Origin: Verrucomicrobia subdivision 3 bacterium UBA693
GTDB lineage: Bacteria; Verrucomicrobiota; Verrucomicrobiia; Limisphaerales; UBA8199
Length of the DNA: 64,000 nucleotides
Assembly (NCBI GenBank): GCA_002298785.1
Contig: DBMR01000116.1
Location: 18,281 to 82,280, forward strand
Reading direction: 5' to 3'
A model generated the notes under the pieces. It ran no database searches. It was not told the origin of the DNA and saw only the letters and a list, made by a program, of their open reading frames with translations. Position 1 is the first letter of the stretch; every line of letters starts with the position of its first letter. Below, one piece after another: positions 1 to 9,329 of the stretch. A program made the translations under genes and the position numbers.

Positions 1-3000
1 ACGCAGGGCACCCGGCACCACGAGGTAACGCAGCGCCGCGTTCACGGTGCGCCGCGCGCGATCGGTTGCGCATAGTCCGAAAGCGACCGGGATCAGACCA
101 TTGCTCCGCAGGGCGTCATCGATTTTGGCACTGCCGGCCGGCACTCCGGCACTGCACGACAACACGTCCGCATACCAGCCTTTGGTCTCCAGCCAATAGT
201 ATTTCTCCAGGGAGTCGGAGGCGCGCTTCATCAACTCCTGCCAGGGTTGAGGTTCGTCCGGTCCCGCGAGGCGCGTCAATTGGCGCAGCAGACGAATCCA
301 TAACGCCTGAATCTCGATGGGATAGCCTTCGCGCGGCGTGCAGGCCGGATAATTGGTGTCCATCCAGGTGAAGTGGCTGGGACTCCAAATCAAACCTGAC
401 TTGGGGTCCATGCGGATTCCGTTGGGGGTTCCGGATACGTAATGTGTGCCGATGCTGCGCAGGACATCGCGCAATGTTCGCCCCGACTTGTCCACCGGAG
501 TTTGATACAATCCGTCCGGCGTCTTTTGCAGGGCCGCGAGTTCCTCGCACACGACGCCGAACCACAGGGGGGCATCGGTGGTATCGCGATTTGAAGCGTC
601 ATCGCCGTGAATGCTGTTCGGCAACGTTCCCTGTTTTTCGAAGCGTCCAAAGACGGTGAGCATCTGGCGAACCTCTTCGTGCCAGCCGGCGGCCAGCAAA
701 CCACGGGCGGCAATGAAAGTATCCCGGCCCCAATCTAGAAACCAGGGGTAGCCGGCGATAACGGTTTTGCCTTCGCCGCGACGGACGACGAAGGCGCGAA
801 TCGCTGCGTGCAGGCGCGTTTCAAAATCTTCGGGGGAATCCGCAACGGACGCAGCATGGGCTGGCAGGGCTGAGGTTGTTGCGGGAGGCCAGTCGCCCAG
901 TTCCGCATCGACGGCCAGTGTGACCGTGCCGCCCTTGGGCAGTGGTATTTCGAACCAGCCGGGACTGAAGGCATCGCCGCAGCCGGTTTGGCCGCGGCTC
1001 TGTTCCACCGGATGGGGGATGTTGGTGGACCATTCCGGCTGGGGATGATAGGCGCCGCTGTCGGCCAGTACTTTTAGCTGACGGTCGGTCGCCGGGGTAA
1101 AAGTAAAACCGACCCAATTGGTTCCCGACTTCCAGATTCCGCAATGCGAAATGAAGTGGTGTTCAGCGCCGCCGTTGCGTTGGGTCTCCCAGTGAAAATT
1201 GCGATCTTCGATATCCACGCGCAACGTCAGCGACACCCGCGCGTCCGGGGGCAGTTGTTTGCCCGTGGCACGGGCGGCGGTGGGCCGGCTGAAAGCGAAC
1301 CAGACGGTGTTCCGCTCGGCGATCATCTCGGCCTGCAAACTTACTTCGACAGTGCGACCGTCACCGGCGTTGGCCACGAACTCCCAGCGGATGGGTGGTC
1401 CAGGCCTAAAGCTGGCCAGTGCCTGGAAGTCCAGCGGCGAGATAAAACCATCCGCGTTGATCCAGGCACGCAAGCGCTTCGACAGTACGTGCCGGTCCAC
1501 TGGAATCAGCGGGTGGAGATTTGCGCCGAGGACGCAGTCATACTTGGATTGGATCCGGCCGAGGTCCACTGCCAGGCGCGCCATGCCCCCGCGTCCGTTG
1601 GTGAGCAGGGCCAGGTCGGTCGGCCGGGGCAAACCCGAACGGTGCCGTGGGTCCGGTGGCAAAAATCGGAACGCCGCGGTGACGGGTGCGGGTGGTGCGA
1701 CGTATCTCTCCAGTGACAGTTCCGCGTCCACGGCGACGGATGGGGGCGGAAAGCAGACCCAATAAGAGTTTGCGGCCTTCAGTGACTGTCGGTTTTGCAG
1801 GGGCGATCCGTCCTTCAGGTTCAGAGAGGCGCGGAAAGGCGCGGTATCGCGGAGCAGCAGCCAAAATCCCGGCGGCACCAGGGTCACGCGCCGGCTGTCC
1901 TGCCATTCCCACACAATCACGCGCGGGAATGGCCGAGTTGCCCTGGCGGCTTGAAATTGTTTCAGCCGGTTGTCGGTGGCAGGTTGATCCTTCAACCATG
2001 CCGTCGCCGATAGAAACTCTGCTGGAGATTCATCCACAGCGCGCGCGATGGTCTGCCAATCGAAGGAGCCCAATCCTTCGATGGGGACGGCCTGGGCCAG
2101 GGCTGTGAGTCCCCAGGCCGCGCGCGCCCGAGCTTCGCGGTATGCCTCTCCTCCGAGATTTAACGGTTGCTGGTTGGGGCCGAGGCAGTAGGCCGCTCCC
2201 GGTTCCAGTGTCAGTTCGGTCTGGCCGTCGGAGACGGTGATCGGCGGCAGGGTTTGTTTCAACAAATCCACCCAACCCTCATACGTTCGTACTTCTGTCG
2301 GGGTACGGAAGCGAACCGTGTGTTTTTTCTCCGGGTCGGTATTTACCAGCACCAGGACGCAATCGCGGTGATCCGGGGTGGTGCGCAGCAGCACATAGAC
2401 TGGGGAATCCTCCGCGCTAAGCCGAGTGAGTTCGGCGTGGTCGAAGAAACAAGGGTGGTCGGCCAACAGAGAATTGAGCAGGCTCAACTCCTGCACCAGG
2501 TTTATCGGGTTGTCCCACGCCAGGCCGGTGCAGCCGTGGACGAGGATTTTTTCGGTGGCCAGCCACTCCACCCCCCCGGTAAAGCCGAAGGCGCCACTGG
2601 TGGAGGTTAAGCCGCACAGCCGATTGCGCAGCAACGACCATACGCGACCCCGCGCCGCGAGGCGTTCGTTATCGTGGGTCTCGCTGAAATGGGTGAGGGT
2701 TCCCACCCGTGCAGATTGGCGGTTGCTGTGATCCAGGTAACTGGCTGCCTGTTGGCCTGAGTAATTCTGGAACAACTCGGAGTAGGCCATCTGCATGCCA
2801 CCTTCAGTGAGCAAGGCTTCGGTGGCTTCCCAGGCGCCCCCCAGGCCCTCGAGCAGGAAAATGGTTTCGGGATACTCCTGCTGCACGCGGGCGATGATGT
2901 ATTGCCAGGCGCACAGCGGCACTTTATAGCCCGCATCGCAGCGAAAACCATCCACTCCGCGCTGACACCAGGTCCGGAATACATCGGCGAGGTTGTCCCA

Positions 3001-3942
3001 GAGCGCGACGCGGTCATGCTTAAGTTCGACCAGATCTTCCCAGGTGTTGCCCCAGGCGCCGGGACTGGCGAAGTTCCCGCCCGGCTCACGCAAAAACCAA
3101 TCGGGATGATCCTCTTGCAGGCGCGAACCCCAGCCAGTGTGGTTAATGACGATGTCCAGGAAGACCCGGGCTCCCCGTATATGAGCGGCAAACGTCAGTT
3201 CGCGGAATTGGTCTACGCCTGTCGTCCGCTTGTCGAACACGACCAGGGCTGGATCGATGGCAGCTAAATCCTGGGCGGCATAAGGGCTGCCGAAACGTCC
3301 AAAGCGGGCGTAAGTGGTCGGGGTCGGGTGGACGGGTAGCAGCTGCAATATGCGGCAGCCCATGGTCTCCACGATATGCGGCATTTGAGCGGTCAGATCC
3401 CGCAGGGTCCCCGATGGCGGGATGACCGTATAGCCGGCTTCGTCGAGGGGCGTGATGGTGCGTGCCAACTTGGGCTCCCGGGTGGAACCCTGAGTGCGTG
3501 TTGGGCCATAGAGCCGGGTGAAAGCGCAGTAGATAGTATTTGCCGTGCGGCAGAAATCGGGATGCACCGAGATACCGACATCCGGGCCATCCGGCCAATG
3601 TTGCCAGCCCCGTGGATCGAGCAAATACGGTTTGGCTTTGAAGTAGCCCGGCTCGACTAAAGGCAACTCGAGAGTCCAACCCCGGTTACCTGCGCGCATG
3701 GGCAGATCGCGCCAGGCTGACCCGGCCAGCGGCAACCCGCGGGTATGCGCTTCCAGAATTTCCCGCCGCAAAACCTCGGCGCGGCCCAAATTGGTGCGCA
3801 ACACCGCCTTCCAACCCGGCGGCGGAACTCTCCCCGCGGCATCGGCCAGCTCAAAACAGACGCGGTCGCCAACATACCGCAACAACCGGTCTCCCGGCGC
3901 CGGCTTCGTTACCGGTACCATATCGTGTGCTTCAGTACCCAT
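1..3942 (-). CDS. Bifunctional glycogen debranching enzyme, GH13 + amylo-alpha-1,6-glucosidase (GH133) (3' partial)
   Basis: One reading frame is open from the ATG at 3942 to the window edge (1314 codons, no stop), so the C-terminus lies outside. The N-terminal half has alpha-amylase family motifs: DIVINH (about 263-268), GFRCDAGYKVP with nucleophile Asp 336, LLEG with acid Glu 365, and HDNE with Asp 424. The C-terminal half, after a linker carrying GANLHPLIPVDRH, has the amylo-1,6-glucosidase signature YPWFLDWGRDT from about residue 1065 and later SPSHFTWMDTNYPACTPREG. The domain pair resembles the eukaryotic two-activity debrancher (4-alpha-glucanotransferase plus alpha-1,6-glucosidase), so a role in glycogen breakdown is inferred. 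A second in-frame ATG lies at 3921; neither start has a strong ribosome-binding site. The gene is divergent from the pilus-type genes at 4250. It stays in one frame across the checked segments, so it is not a frameshifted pseudogene here. Confidence 0.88.
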   Translation of the reverse strand, partial: MGTEAHDMVPVTKPAPGDRLLRYVGDRVCFELADAAGRVPPPGWKAVLRTNLGRAEVLRREILEAHTRGLPLAGSAWRDLPMRAGNRGWTLELPLVEPGYFKAKPYLLDPRGWQHWPDGPDVGISVHPDFCRTANTIYCAFTRLYGPTRTQGSTREPKLARTITPLDEAGYTVIPPSGTLRDLTAQMPHIVETMGCRILQLLPVHPTPTTYARFGRFGSPYAAQDLAAIDPALVVFDKRTTGVDQFRELTFAAHIRGARVFLDIVINHTGWGSRLQEDHPDWFLREPGGNFASPGAWGNTWEDLVELKHDRVALWDNLADVFRTWCQRGVDGFRCDAGYKVPLCAWQYIIARVQQEYPETIFLLEGLGGAWEATEALLTEGGMQMAYSELFQNYSGQQAASYLDHSNRQSARVGTLTHFSETHDNERLAARGRVWSLLRNRLCGLTSTSGAFGFTGGVEWLATEKILVHGCTGLAWDNPINLVQELSLLNSLLADHPCFFDHAELTRLSAEDSPVYVLLRTTPDHRDCVLVLVNTDPEKKHTVRFRTPTEVRTYEGWVDLLKQTLPPITVSDGQTELTLEPGAAYCLGPNQQPLNLGGEAYREARARAAWGLTALAQAVPIEGLGSFDWQTIARAVDESPAEFLSATAWLKDQPATDNRLKQFQAARATRPFPRVIVWEWQDSRRVTLVPPGFWLLLRDTAPFRASLNLKDGSPLQNRQSLKAANSYWVCFPPPSVAVDAELSLERYVAPPAPVTAAFRFLPPDPRHRSGLPRPTDLALLTNGRGGMARLAVDLGRIQSKYDCVLGANLHPLIPVDRHVLSKRLRAWINADGFISPLDFQALASFRPGPPIRWEFVANAGDGRTVEVSLQAEMIAERNTVWFAFSRPTAARATGKQLPPDARVSLTLRVDIEDRNFHWETQRNGGAEHHFISHCGIWKSGTNWVGFTFTPATDRQLKVLADSGAYHPQPEWSTNIPHPVEQSRGQTGCGDAFSPGWFEIPLPKGGTVTLAVDAELGDWPPATTSALPAHAASVADSPEDFETRLHAAIRAFVVRRGEGKTVIAGYPWFLDWGRDTFIAARGLLAAGWHEEVRQMLTVFGRFEKQGTLPNSIHGDDASNRDTTDAPLWFGVVCEELAALQKTPDGLYQTPVDKSGRTLRDVLRSIGTHYVSGTPNGIRMDPKSGLIWSPSHFTWMDTNYPACTPREGYPIEIQALWIRLLRQLTRLAGPDEPQPWQELMKRASDSLEKYYWLETKGWYADVLSCSAGVPAGSAKIDDALRSNGLIPVAFGLCATDRARRTVNAALRYLVVPGALR

Positions 3943-4249
3943 ATCACTGGCCGAATTTTCCCTAGGATGTCCAAGTTATGCCTCGAAATCAAACGCCGGA
4001 GAGAAATTTTTTTCGGCGCAAGTTTGGGCGTGGGCGTGGGATTTTCCGAAAGCGGTGACGGTCGCCTGTGTTTGCGGCAGTTTTGTCCAGGATCAGGACA
4101 GGAAACGGAGCGCCAAGGGTTTTCCGGGAAAGTACGGAGGAGAAAACTGCACGGTTCCGGATTTGGCCAGGAGATTGCTAGCAAGGGGTTACCGGCGGCT
4201 GTGTGAAACCGGGGGATACTCTGGCGAGAACCGAGCCGAACGGATCCGA
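3943..4249. other. Divergent intergenic region
   Basis: These 307 bases separate the debranching enzyme (-) from the TPR/MshEN-like gene (+) and must hold the promoters for both. I see a small inverted repeat (CGCCG/CGGCG around 3990-4018 enclosing a T-run), but no convincing -35/-10 pair. An open frame continues upstream from the + strand gene to 3698, but that part overlaps the debranching gene in antisense and looks non-coding. Confidence 0.5.
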
Positions 4250-5107
4250 ATGTCAACCATGACGCTAACATCGACGGAAGCGGCACAGTTAGGACAGACG
4301 ATTGAAATGTTCGAGGTGATCATTCAATCGCAGCCCAACGATTTTCAATCGCTCGAGATTCTTAAGGAAGCCTACACCAAGCTAGGCCGGGATACGGATG
4401 CGATCCAGGCCTCCAAGCGGATCGCCAAGGCTTATCTGGAGATGGGGCAACTTTCGTCGGCGATTCTCGAGTATGAAACCATTCTGCAGCGGTCCCCGGA
4501 GGACGCCGAGGCGCAGTCCGCGCTGAAGAAGATCGAGTCCAAAGCCAGCAGCCTGGGTTCTGAAGGAGGAGCTTCCGACAGCAATACCTCCGAATTCCGG
4601 GGTCCGGCATCGACGACCACCACGCGTGTGTCCGCGCAAGCGGAGTCCAGCGCAGCGCAGGACGATGGGCGGCGCATGATGCATAAATTTTTTGTAGAAA
4701 CCAAAATCATCAGTGCGGCTGACTTTGACCTTTGCTGGCCGCGACCGGACCGTGCTCCGCTCCCCACCCACGTTCAGGAACCGTTTGTGGCGGCGCTGGC
4801 CGACAAGAACATCCTGCCGCTGGAGAGATCGTTGAAATTGATCTCGGACAAGTCGCGGTGCGCCTACCTTTCGCTGGGAACCTACGAGATGGATATGGAC
4901 CTGGCCCGGACCTTTACCGCGGAGACCTGCCGGAAGTGGTGCGTACTGCCGTTTGATCGCATTAGCAAATCCATCATGGTCGCCACGACCAACCCTTTCA
5001 ATCTGCAGGCCGCCAAGGAATTGGCGTCGCAGACCCGAAGTCGACTGCTCTGGTATCTGGTGCCACCAGCGGACTTAACCAAGTGCATAACTCGAGCCTT
5101 CCGTTAA
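4250..5107 (+). CDS. TPR / MshEN-like protein upstream of PilB-type ATPase
   Basis: Predicted 285-residue cytoplasmic protein. Residues about 10-95 form helical TPR-like repeats (FEVIIQSQPNDFQSLEILKE, then AILEYETILQRSPEDAEAQ). A low-complexity Ser/Thr/Ala linker follows at about 100-140. The last 120 residues resemble the N-terminal domain of type II secretion/pilus ATPases (MshEN/T2SSE_N), with YLSLGTYEMDMDLARTF, a VLPFDR step and an ATTNPFNLQAAKEL segment. The stop is four bases before the next ATG, so the two genes are almost certainly one transcript. The most natural reading is a regulatory or scaffold partner of the adjacent ATPase (inference). ATGs at 4250 and 4259 are both possible. 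The frame is open further upstream, but that extension has no domain character and overlaps the divergent gene. Confidence 0.75.
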   Translation: MSTMTLTSTEAAQLGQTIEMFEVIIQSQPNDFQSLEILKEAYTKLGRDTDAIQASKRIAKAYLEMGQLSSAILEYETILQRSPEDAEAQSALKKIESKASSLGSEGGASDSNTSEFRGPASTTTTRVSAQAESSAAQDDGRRMMHKFFVETKIISAADFDLCWPRPDRAPLPTHVQEPFVAALADKNILPLERSLKLISDKSRCAYLSLGTYEMDMDLARTFTAETCRKWCVLPFDRISKSIMVATTNPFNLQAAKELASQTRSRLLWYLVPPADLTKCITRAFR

Positions 5108-5111
5108 TACC

Positions 5112-6839
5112 ATGCCCCCGGTCAAAACATTTGGAGAGCGCATTGCCGATGCTTTAGTCGAGGACGGCCTCATCACGCCCAAGCAATTGGCGGAACTGCT
5201 GGAGCAACAGAAGAAGGAGGGCACCCGGTTGCTCAAGTTGGTAACGGAGAAGGCCCTGGTGACCGAGTTGGACATGGCGGTTTCGATGGGACGCGTGCTC
5301 AACACTCCTCCGGTGAACCTGGCGCGCACCATCATTCCGGTGGATATCGCGGAGTTGGTGCCGAAAGAGATGGCCCAGAATTACCGGGTGATCCCGATTT
5401 CACGCCTGGAGAACAAATTGTTTCTGGCCATGGCGGATCCCTTGAACGTGCTGGCGCTCGACGATGTTCGTCGCACCACCCGGTTGGAGGTGGCCCCGCT
5501 GATTGCCGGCGAGAAAGCCATTACCGACAAGCTGAATGGCATCGAAGCCGCCAAGAGCAGCAGCATGGAGGAGATCATCCAGGAGGCGCAAAGCGAAGAG
5601 GAGGAAGCCAACCTGGAAGTTTCCCGTGAAGCGGTGGAAGAGGTTAATCTCGATCAGTTGACGGCCTCCAGCGAGGAAGCGCCAGTGATCAAACTCGCCA
5701 ACCTGATCCTGGTTCAGGCGGTCAAGGACCGGGCCAGTGATATCCACTTGGAACCCTTTGAGAAAACCGTCCGGCTGCGCTACCGCATTGATGGCGTGCT
5801 GCTCGACGCCACGCCGCCGCCCAAGCACATGCAAATGGCCCTGGCCTCACGCTTTAAAGTGATGAGCAGCCTGGATATCGCCGAACGCCGCCTGCCGCAG
5901 GATGGACGTATGCGCATCAAGGTCAGTGGCAAGGATTACGATATCCGAGTTTCAATCATGCCCACGGTGCATGGGGAGAAGATCGTGCTGCGGCTCCTGG
6001 ATAAATCCAATCTTTCGGCCAGCATCGACAAGCTCGGACTTGACCCGGACACGTTGAGTCAGTTCAAGCAGGCGGTGGACGCTCCGCACGGTTTAATCCT
6101 GGTGACCGGTCCGACTGGTTCGGGCAAAACCACCACGCTCTACTCGGCACTTAACGAACTAAATAGCCCCGTTTTCAACATTGTCACGGTCGAGGACCCA
6201 GTCGAGTTCCAGGTGCCCGGCATCAATCAGGTTCCCGTTAAAAAGGAAATCGGCCTCTCCTTCGCCAATGCCTTGCGCTCCATCCTGCGCCAGGATCCCG
6301 ACATCATCATGATCGGTGAGATTCGGGATACGGAGACGGCGGAGATCGCGGTCGAAGCCGCGCTGACGGGGCACCAGGTGCTGAGCACGATGCACTGTAA
6401 CGACGCGCCCGGCGCCATTGCGCGTCTGGACGACATGGGGATTGCCCCTTTCCTGATTTCCTCTTCCGTGATTCTCGCCTGCGCCCAGCGCCTGATGCGG
6501 CGCATCTGCTCGCACTGCAAAGAGCCGGTGGAATACCAGGACAAAGTGTTTCAGGATTTGAATGTGGATCCCGGATTGTTTGATGGAGTAAAGCTATACC
6601 GGGGCCGCGGCTGCGATCGCTGCAAGAACAGCGGCTATTCCGGGCGCATGGCGATCATCGAGGCCATGACCATCAGTGACGAGATTCGCAAATTGATCAT
6701 CGCGCACGGCAGCTCCCGCGAGATGGGTAAAGTTGCCATCGGGCAGGGGATGCGGACTTTGCGCATGGTGGCGTTGGATCGCGCCCGGGACGGCCTCACC
6801 ACCCTGGAACAGGTGCTGGTGCTCACGGCCTCGCATTAA
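5112..6839 (+). CDS. pilB: Type IV pilus assembly / type II secretion ATPase (PilB/GspE family)
   Basis: 575 residues, the usual length for PilB/GspE. The N-terminal MshEN-type domain (residues 1-150) carries DALVEDGLITPKQLAELLEQ, similar to the helical motif that in MshE binds cyclic di-GMP. After a Glu-rich linker comes the hexameric ATPase core: ASDIHLEP, Walker A GPTGSGKTTT, Asp box QDPDIIMIGEIRDTETA (Walker B), His box LTGHQVLSTMHCNDA, and the zinc-binding tetracysteine (CSHC and CDRC). Family knowledge places it at the cytoplasmic face of the inner membrane, powering pilin polymerisation. It lacks adjacent pilC, pilT or pilin genes; only the TPR/MshEN-like gene precedes it, four bases away. 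The choice between PilB and GspE cannot be settled from sequence alone. Confidence 0.92.
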   Translation: MPPVKTFGERIADALVEDGLITPKQLAELLEQQKKEGTRLLKLVTEKALVTELDMAVSMGRVLNTPPVNLARTIIPVDIAELVPKEMAQNYRVIPISRLENKLFLAMADPLNVLALDDVRRTTRLEVAPLIAGEKAITDKLNGIEAAKSSSMEEIIQEAQSEEEEANLEVSREAVEEVNLDQLTASSEEAPVIKLANLILVQAVKDRASDIHLEPFEKTVRLRYRIDGVLLDATPPPKHMQMALASRFKVMSSLDIAERRLPQDGRMRIKVSGKDYDIRVSIMPTVHGEKIVLRLLDKSNLSASIDKLGLDPDTLSQFKQAVDAPHGLILVTGPTGSGKTTTLYSALNELNSPVFNIVTVEDPVEFQVPGINQVPVKKEIGLSFANALRSILRQDPDIIMIGEIRDTETAEIAVEAALTGHQVLSTMHCNDAPGAIARLDDMGIAPFLISSSVILACAQRLMRRICSHCKEPVEYQDKVFQDLNVDPGLFDGVKLYRGRGCDRCKNSGYSGRMAIIEAMTISDEIRKLIIAHGSSREMGKVAIGQGMRTLRMVALDRARDGLTTLEQVLVLTASH

Positions 6840-6854
6840 GTTCAACGTCGACGA

Positions 6855-7865
6855 TCACGGTGCGGCGTGGCCGGTTTTCCTTACCCAAAACACGCCCTCC
6901 TCCCGGGAGGTGGAAGTCCATGCATTGGCGACTTGCAGGCCAAACCGACTGAGCACATCCCGGAGGGTTTCCAGCGTGTGGCGGTAGGAGAAAAACACCC
7001 GCAAATTCTCCCCGGAGCGGAAATCGATCCGTTCCGACCCCAGGGACACCATCCGGTCGCGCTTCAGATGAAACCGCGCCACTACCCGCAGCAAACCGAA
7101 CCCCGATTCGTCACCCTCGATTGTGAACTCCATCCTTCCGTCTGCTTCCGAAAATCCCAGATCCGAAAGGAACAACCAGAGCCATTCCCGCGTCAAGGCA
7201 TTGTCATACAGGGGCAGTATCTGTTGAACGCCCGCGGCATAATCGGGTCCCGGGGCCAGATTGGCGCTGAACAACAGGGTGTCCTCGGGGCGAAGCAGTG
7301 CGCCCAGCAAGGGCAGAATCTGATCCGGTTCAAAATTCGGAATCATTCCGAAAAAGGTGAACAGGCTAGATTCGTCAGCCGCTCTCCGGGGGTGCCAGTG
7401 ATTGAAGGTTTCTGGTAAATTGGTGGCTTCCGCGAGGTCGCAAACGAACAGGGAGATGTTCTCAAGCGGCAAACTTGGTGACACCGCGTCCCGGGCGACC
7501 ATTACCATGGTGGGGCTGACATCCACGGCAACATAGCGCACGGAGCGTCCCGCCGCTTGCAGTTGACGCACGAATTGGCTGTCCTTTTGACCGCCGCCGC
7601 AGCCCAACCCGACGACGCAGATTCGTGGCGCCAGGCACTGGGGCAGAACTGCCGCCAGGGCCTGATCGTATATCATCCAGACCTGCGGATCAACGCGCGC
7701 CGGCGAGCAGGCTTCGTGGAGTTCCAGCCATTTTTGGGTTTGGCGCTGGCTATCGTAGAGAAATTTATGATTGATCCGACGCGAGCGCAGGGACGCGATC
7801 AGGGTGCGGCGCACCGCATCGGGAAACTGGCTGGGATCAATAATAATCGTGGCTGGGGTGGCCAT
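6855..7865 (-). CDS. EgtD-like SAM-dependent methyltransferase
   Basis: 336 residues resembling the histidine-specific methyltransferase family (Methyltransf_33; EgtD and relatives). The SAM-binding Gly-rich loop is VGLGCGGGQKD (85-95), followed by the acidic end of strand 2 (YVAVDVSP). LFTFFGMIPNF corresponds to the family's FLGSxIGNF segment, and YDNALTREWLWLFLSDLGF to the substrate-side region. The expected family reaction is N-alpha trimethylation of histidine or a related amine, but no EgtB-like sulfoxide synthase is nearby, so the substrate is open. It is the last gene of a run transcribed from 10796. The ATG at 7865 is 15 bases after the preceding stop and has GGAG-containing sequence upstream. 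It converges on pilB with a 15-base gap. Confidence 0.75.
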   Translation of the reverse strand: MATPATIIIDPSQFPDAVRRTLIASLRSRRINHKFLYDSQRQTQKWLELHEACSPARVDPQVWMIYDQALAAVLPQCLAPRICVVGLGCGGGQKDSQFVRQLQAAGRSVRYVAVDVSPTMVMVARDAVSPSLPLENISLFVCDLAEATNLPETFNHWHPRRAADESSLFTFFGMIPNFEPDQILPLLGALLRPEDTLLFSANLAPGPDYAAGVQQILPLYDNALTREWLWLFLSDLGFSEADGRMEFTIEGDESGFGLLRVVARFHLKRDRMVSLGSERIDFRSGENLRVFFSYRHTLETLRDVLSRFGLQVANAWTSTSREEGVFWVRKTGHAAP

Positions 7866-7880
7866 GCCGGAGCTCCGGTG

Positions 7881-8231
7881 TCAGTCCGCGAGGTTCAGCG
7901 CCAGGAAGTCTGTCAGCAAGGATTCGGCCGAAACGCCGCCGCCTTCCTGGCGGGGTTGGATCACGCAGAGCGCGTGCTGATCCGGGCGCAGGGTTAGATA
8001 AATAGTCAGTTGATCAAAGCGCCACAGCAATCGGTGGGCTGTCAGTTGCCGGGCTGACAACTCGTCGGCGGTCGCCAGAATCTGGTGGAAAGCGCGGCCG
8101 ACTTGTGCGCTTTGCAGTGAATTTGAGATGCACGCGCTTTCCGTTTGGCGATCGGGAAGTTGAATCCCCCAGGCCAGCAAGCTCGAGGGCTTTACACGTT
8201 CGTCCAGAAACGTGCGGAGTGCTGGTTTCAA
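7881..8231 (-). CDS. Small LC7/roadblock-like hypothetical protein
   Basis: If translation begins at the TTG at 8231, this is 116 residues and the start overlaps the stop of the upstream gene as TTGA. That is the most economical start; a GTG at 8291 would add 20 low-quality residues inside the upstream gene. The pattern is a helix (LRTFLDERVKPSSLLAWGIQ), a central helix (GRAFHQILATADELSARQ), then strands (LLWRFDQLTIYLTLRPDQHA, ALCVIQP). This looks like the roadblock/LC7 fold of small dimeric GTPase-regulating or scaffold proteins, but similarity is by eye only. Its place directly after a receiver/PATAN protein, whose own C-terminus looks similar, supports a signalling partner role. Certainty on the fold is low. 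Confidence 0.55.
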   Translation of the reverse strand: MKPALRTFLDERVKPSSLLAWGIQLPDRQTESACISNSLQSAQVGRAFHQILATADELSARQLTAHRLLWRFDQLTIYLTLRPDQHALCVIQPRQEGGGVSAESLLTDFLALNLAD

Positions 8232-9277
8232 CCCGGGCCCCCTTCCCGTTGACTGCGCACCAGCAGGCGCACGTGCGGCTGAATCAAGCACGTGACCCGG
8301 CCCTCCTCCGCTTCGATTTCAAGGCGATCAAACCGCCCTGCGGGGAGCAGGGAGAGGAGTTGCTCGACCTGGCGCTCGATCGCCGCCAACAGCTTGAGCC
8401 GCGGTTCCACAGAGCAATCGCGGGAGTGGAGCACCTCGCCAGATCCCGAGCAAAGCAGCATTTCCACAATTCGCGTTGGCGGTTTATCGACAGACTCTCC
8501 AGAAGTCAGCGGTAATGGAGGCAAGTTATCGACCGCCGCCTGGAAATTGCCACCAAAAAAGCTGGTGCCCTCATCCTTCAGCCGGGCGGCTTCCATGAGT
8601 AAAAACTCGTAATGGCCCGAAATCGTGCGGCGGGGCGGTTCGTGGTAGGTCAGCAAGTTGAATTCGCCGCCGAGTAAACCGAGCAGGCCATAGAGCGCTA
8701 CTTCCCCCACCATGTCGCCGGACTCGGCGTGGACGATGGCACCTTCAAAGATGTAAATCCTGCCTCGAGCGCCCTCGGTGAAAACCTCCAGGATCGAGTC
8801 CTTTCGATTGAGGCATTCCATTTGCAGCACTTCCTGCAAGCCGACCCGCCGCATCATACCCTGAAAACCGGTGGGAGCCGCCGCCATCAGGAGGGCATTC
8901 AGAGCGCTGAACAAGGCCTCGTATCCCGCCGTGCTCAGGGGCTTTTCCAGGAACAGGGTGACGCCATTTTCCTCAGCCGAGCGCCGATTTTCCGGGGTGG
9001 CCAATCCGGTGAGTACCGCAGTCTGCTGGCCCGGGTTGGTGCGGCGGAGCAGCTTTAGAAATTGGAAGCCGTCCATTACCGGCATGCCGATATCCACCAC
9101 GACGAGATCGACGGCGCCGAGGCCCAGCCGTTCCAGCGCTTGTGCGTGGTTCGGGGCGGTGGAAATGCTCCAGGCGCCGCCGGCTTTGGCGGCCAAATAC
9201 ATCGACAATCCCTTCAGGAAGTCGGGATCGTCATCTACGAACAATACGCTTTTGCGTCTGGACTCGTTTCCCGGCAT
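8228..9277 (-). CDS. Response regulator with PATAN/DUF4388-like domain
   Basis: 349 residues. Residues 9-125 are a CheY-like receiver: acidic residues in VDDDPDF (Asp 15-17), phospho-acceptor Asp 62 in VVVDIGMPVMDG, Thr 90 in VLTG, and Lys 112 in LEKP. Residues about 135-240 match the DUF4388/PatA N-terminal (PATAN) pattern: LQEVLQMECLNRKDSILEV, GRIYIFEGAIVHAESGDMVG, EVALYGLLGLLGGEFNLL. The C-terminal 95 residues (VEMLLCSGSGEVLHSRDC and later CLIQPHVRLLVRS) look like an LC7/roadblock-type domain. There is no DNA-binding domain, so output is probably through protein contacts. The gene lies 52 bases after the HEAT-repeat gene and overlaps the next gene by four bases, so it sits inside a likely operon. 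No histidine kinase is adjacent. Confidence 0.85.
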   Translation of the reverse strand: MPGNESRRKSVLFVDDDPDFLKGLSMYLAAKAGGAWSISTAPNHAQALERLGLGAVDLVVVDIGMPVMDGFQFLKLLRRTNPGQQTAVLTGLATPENRRSAEENGVTLFLEKPLSTAGYEALFSALNALLMAAAPTGFQGMMRRVGLQEVLQMECLNRKDSILEVFTEGARGRIYIFEGAIVHAESGDMVGEVALYGLLGLLGGEFNLLTYHEPPRRTISGHYEFLLMEAARLKDEGTSFFGGNFQAAVDNLPPLPLTSGESVDKPPTRIVEMLLCSGSGEVLHSRDCSVEPRLKLLAAIERQVEQLLSLLPAGRFDRLEIEAEEGRVTCLIQPHVRLLVRSQREGGPG

Positions 9278-9329
9278 GTTCTGGGTTAGCTTGCCTCTGC
9301 CGAGGCGAATTGTCTAATTCTGCTGTACA

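Noticed and set aside
1..3942. Apparent fragmentation of the left-edge gene into many short frames
   Set aside because: One frame is open throughout with matching domain motifs at both ends; the short frames are shadows and the gene is intact up to the window edge.
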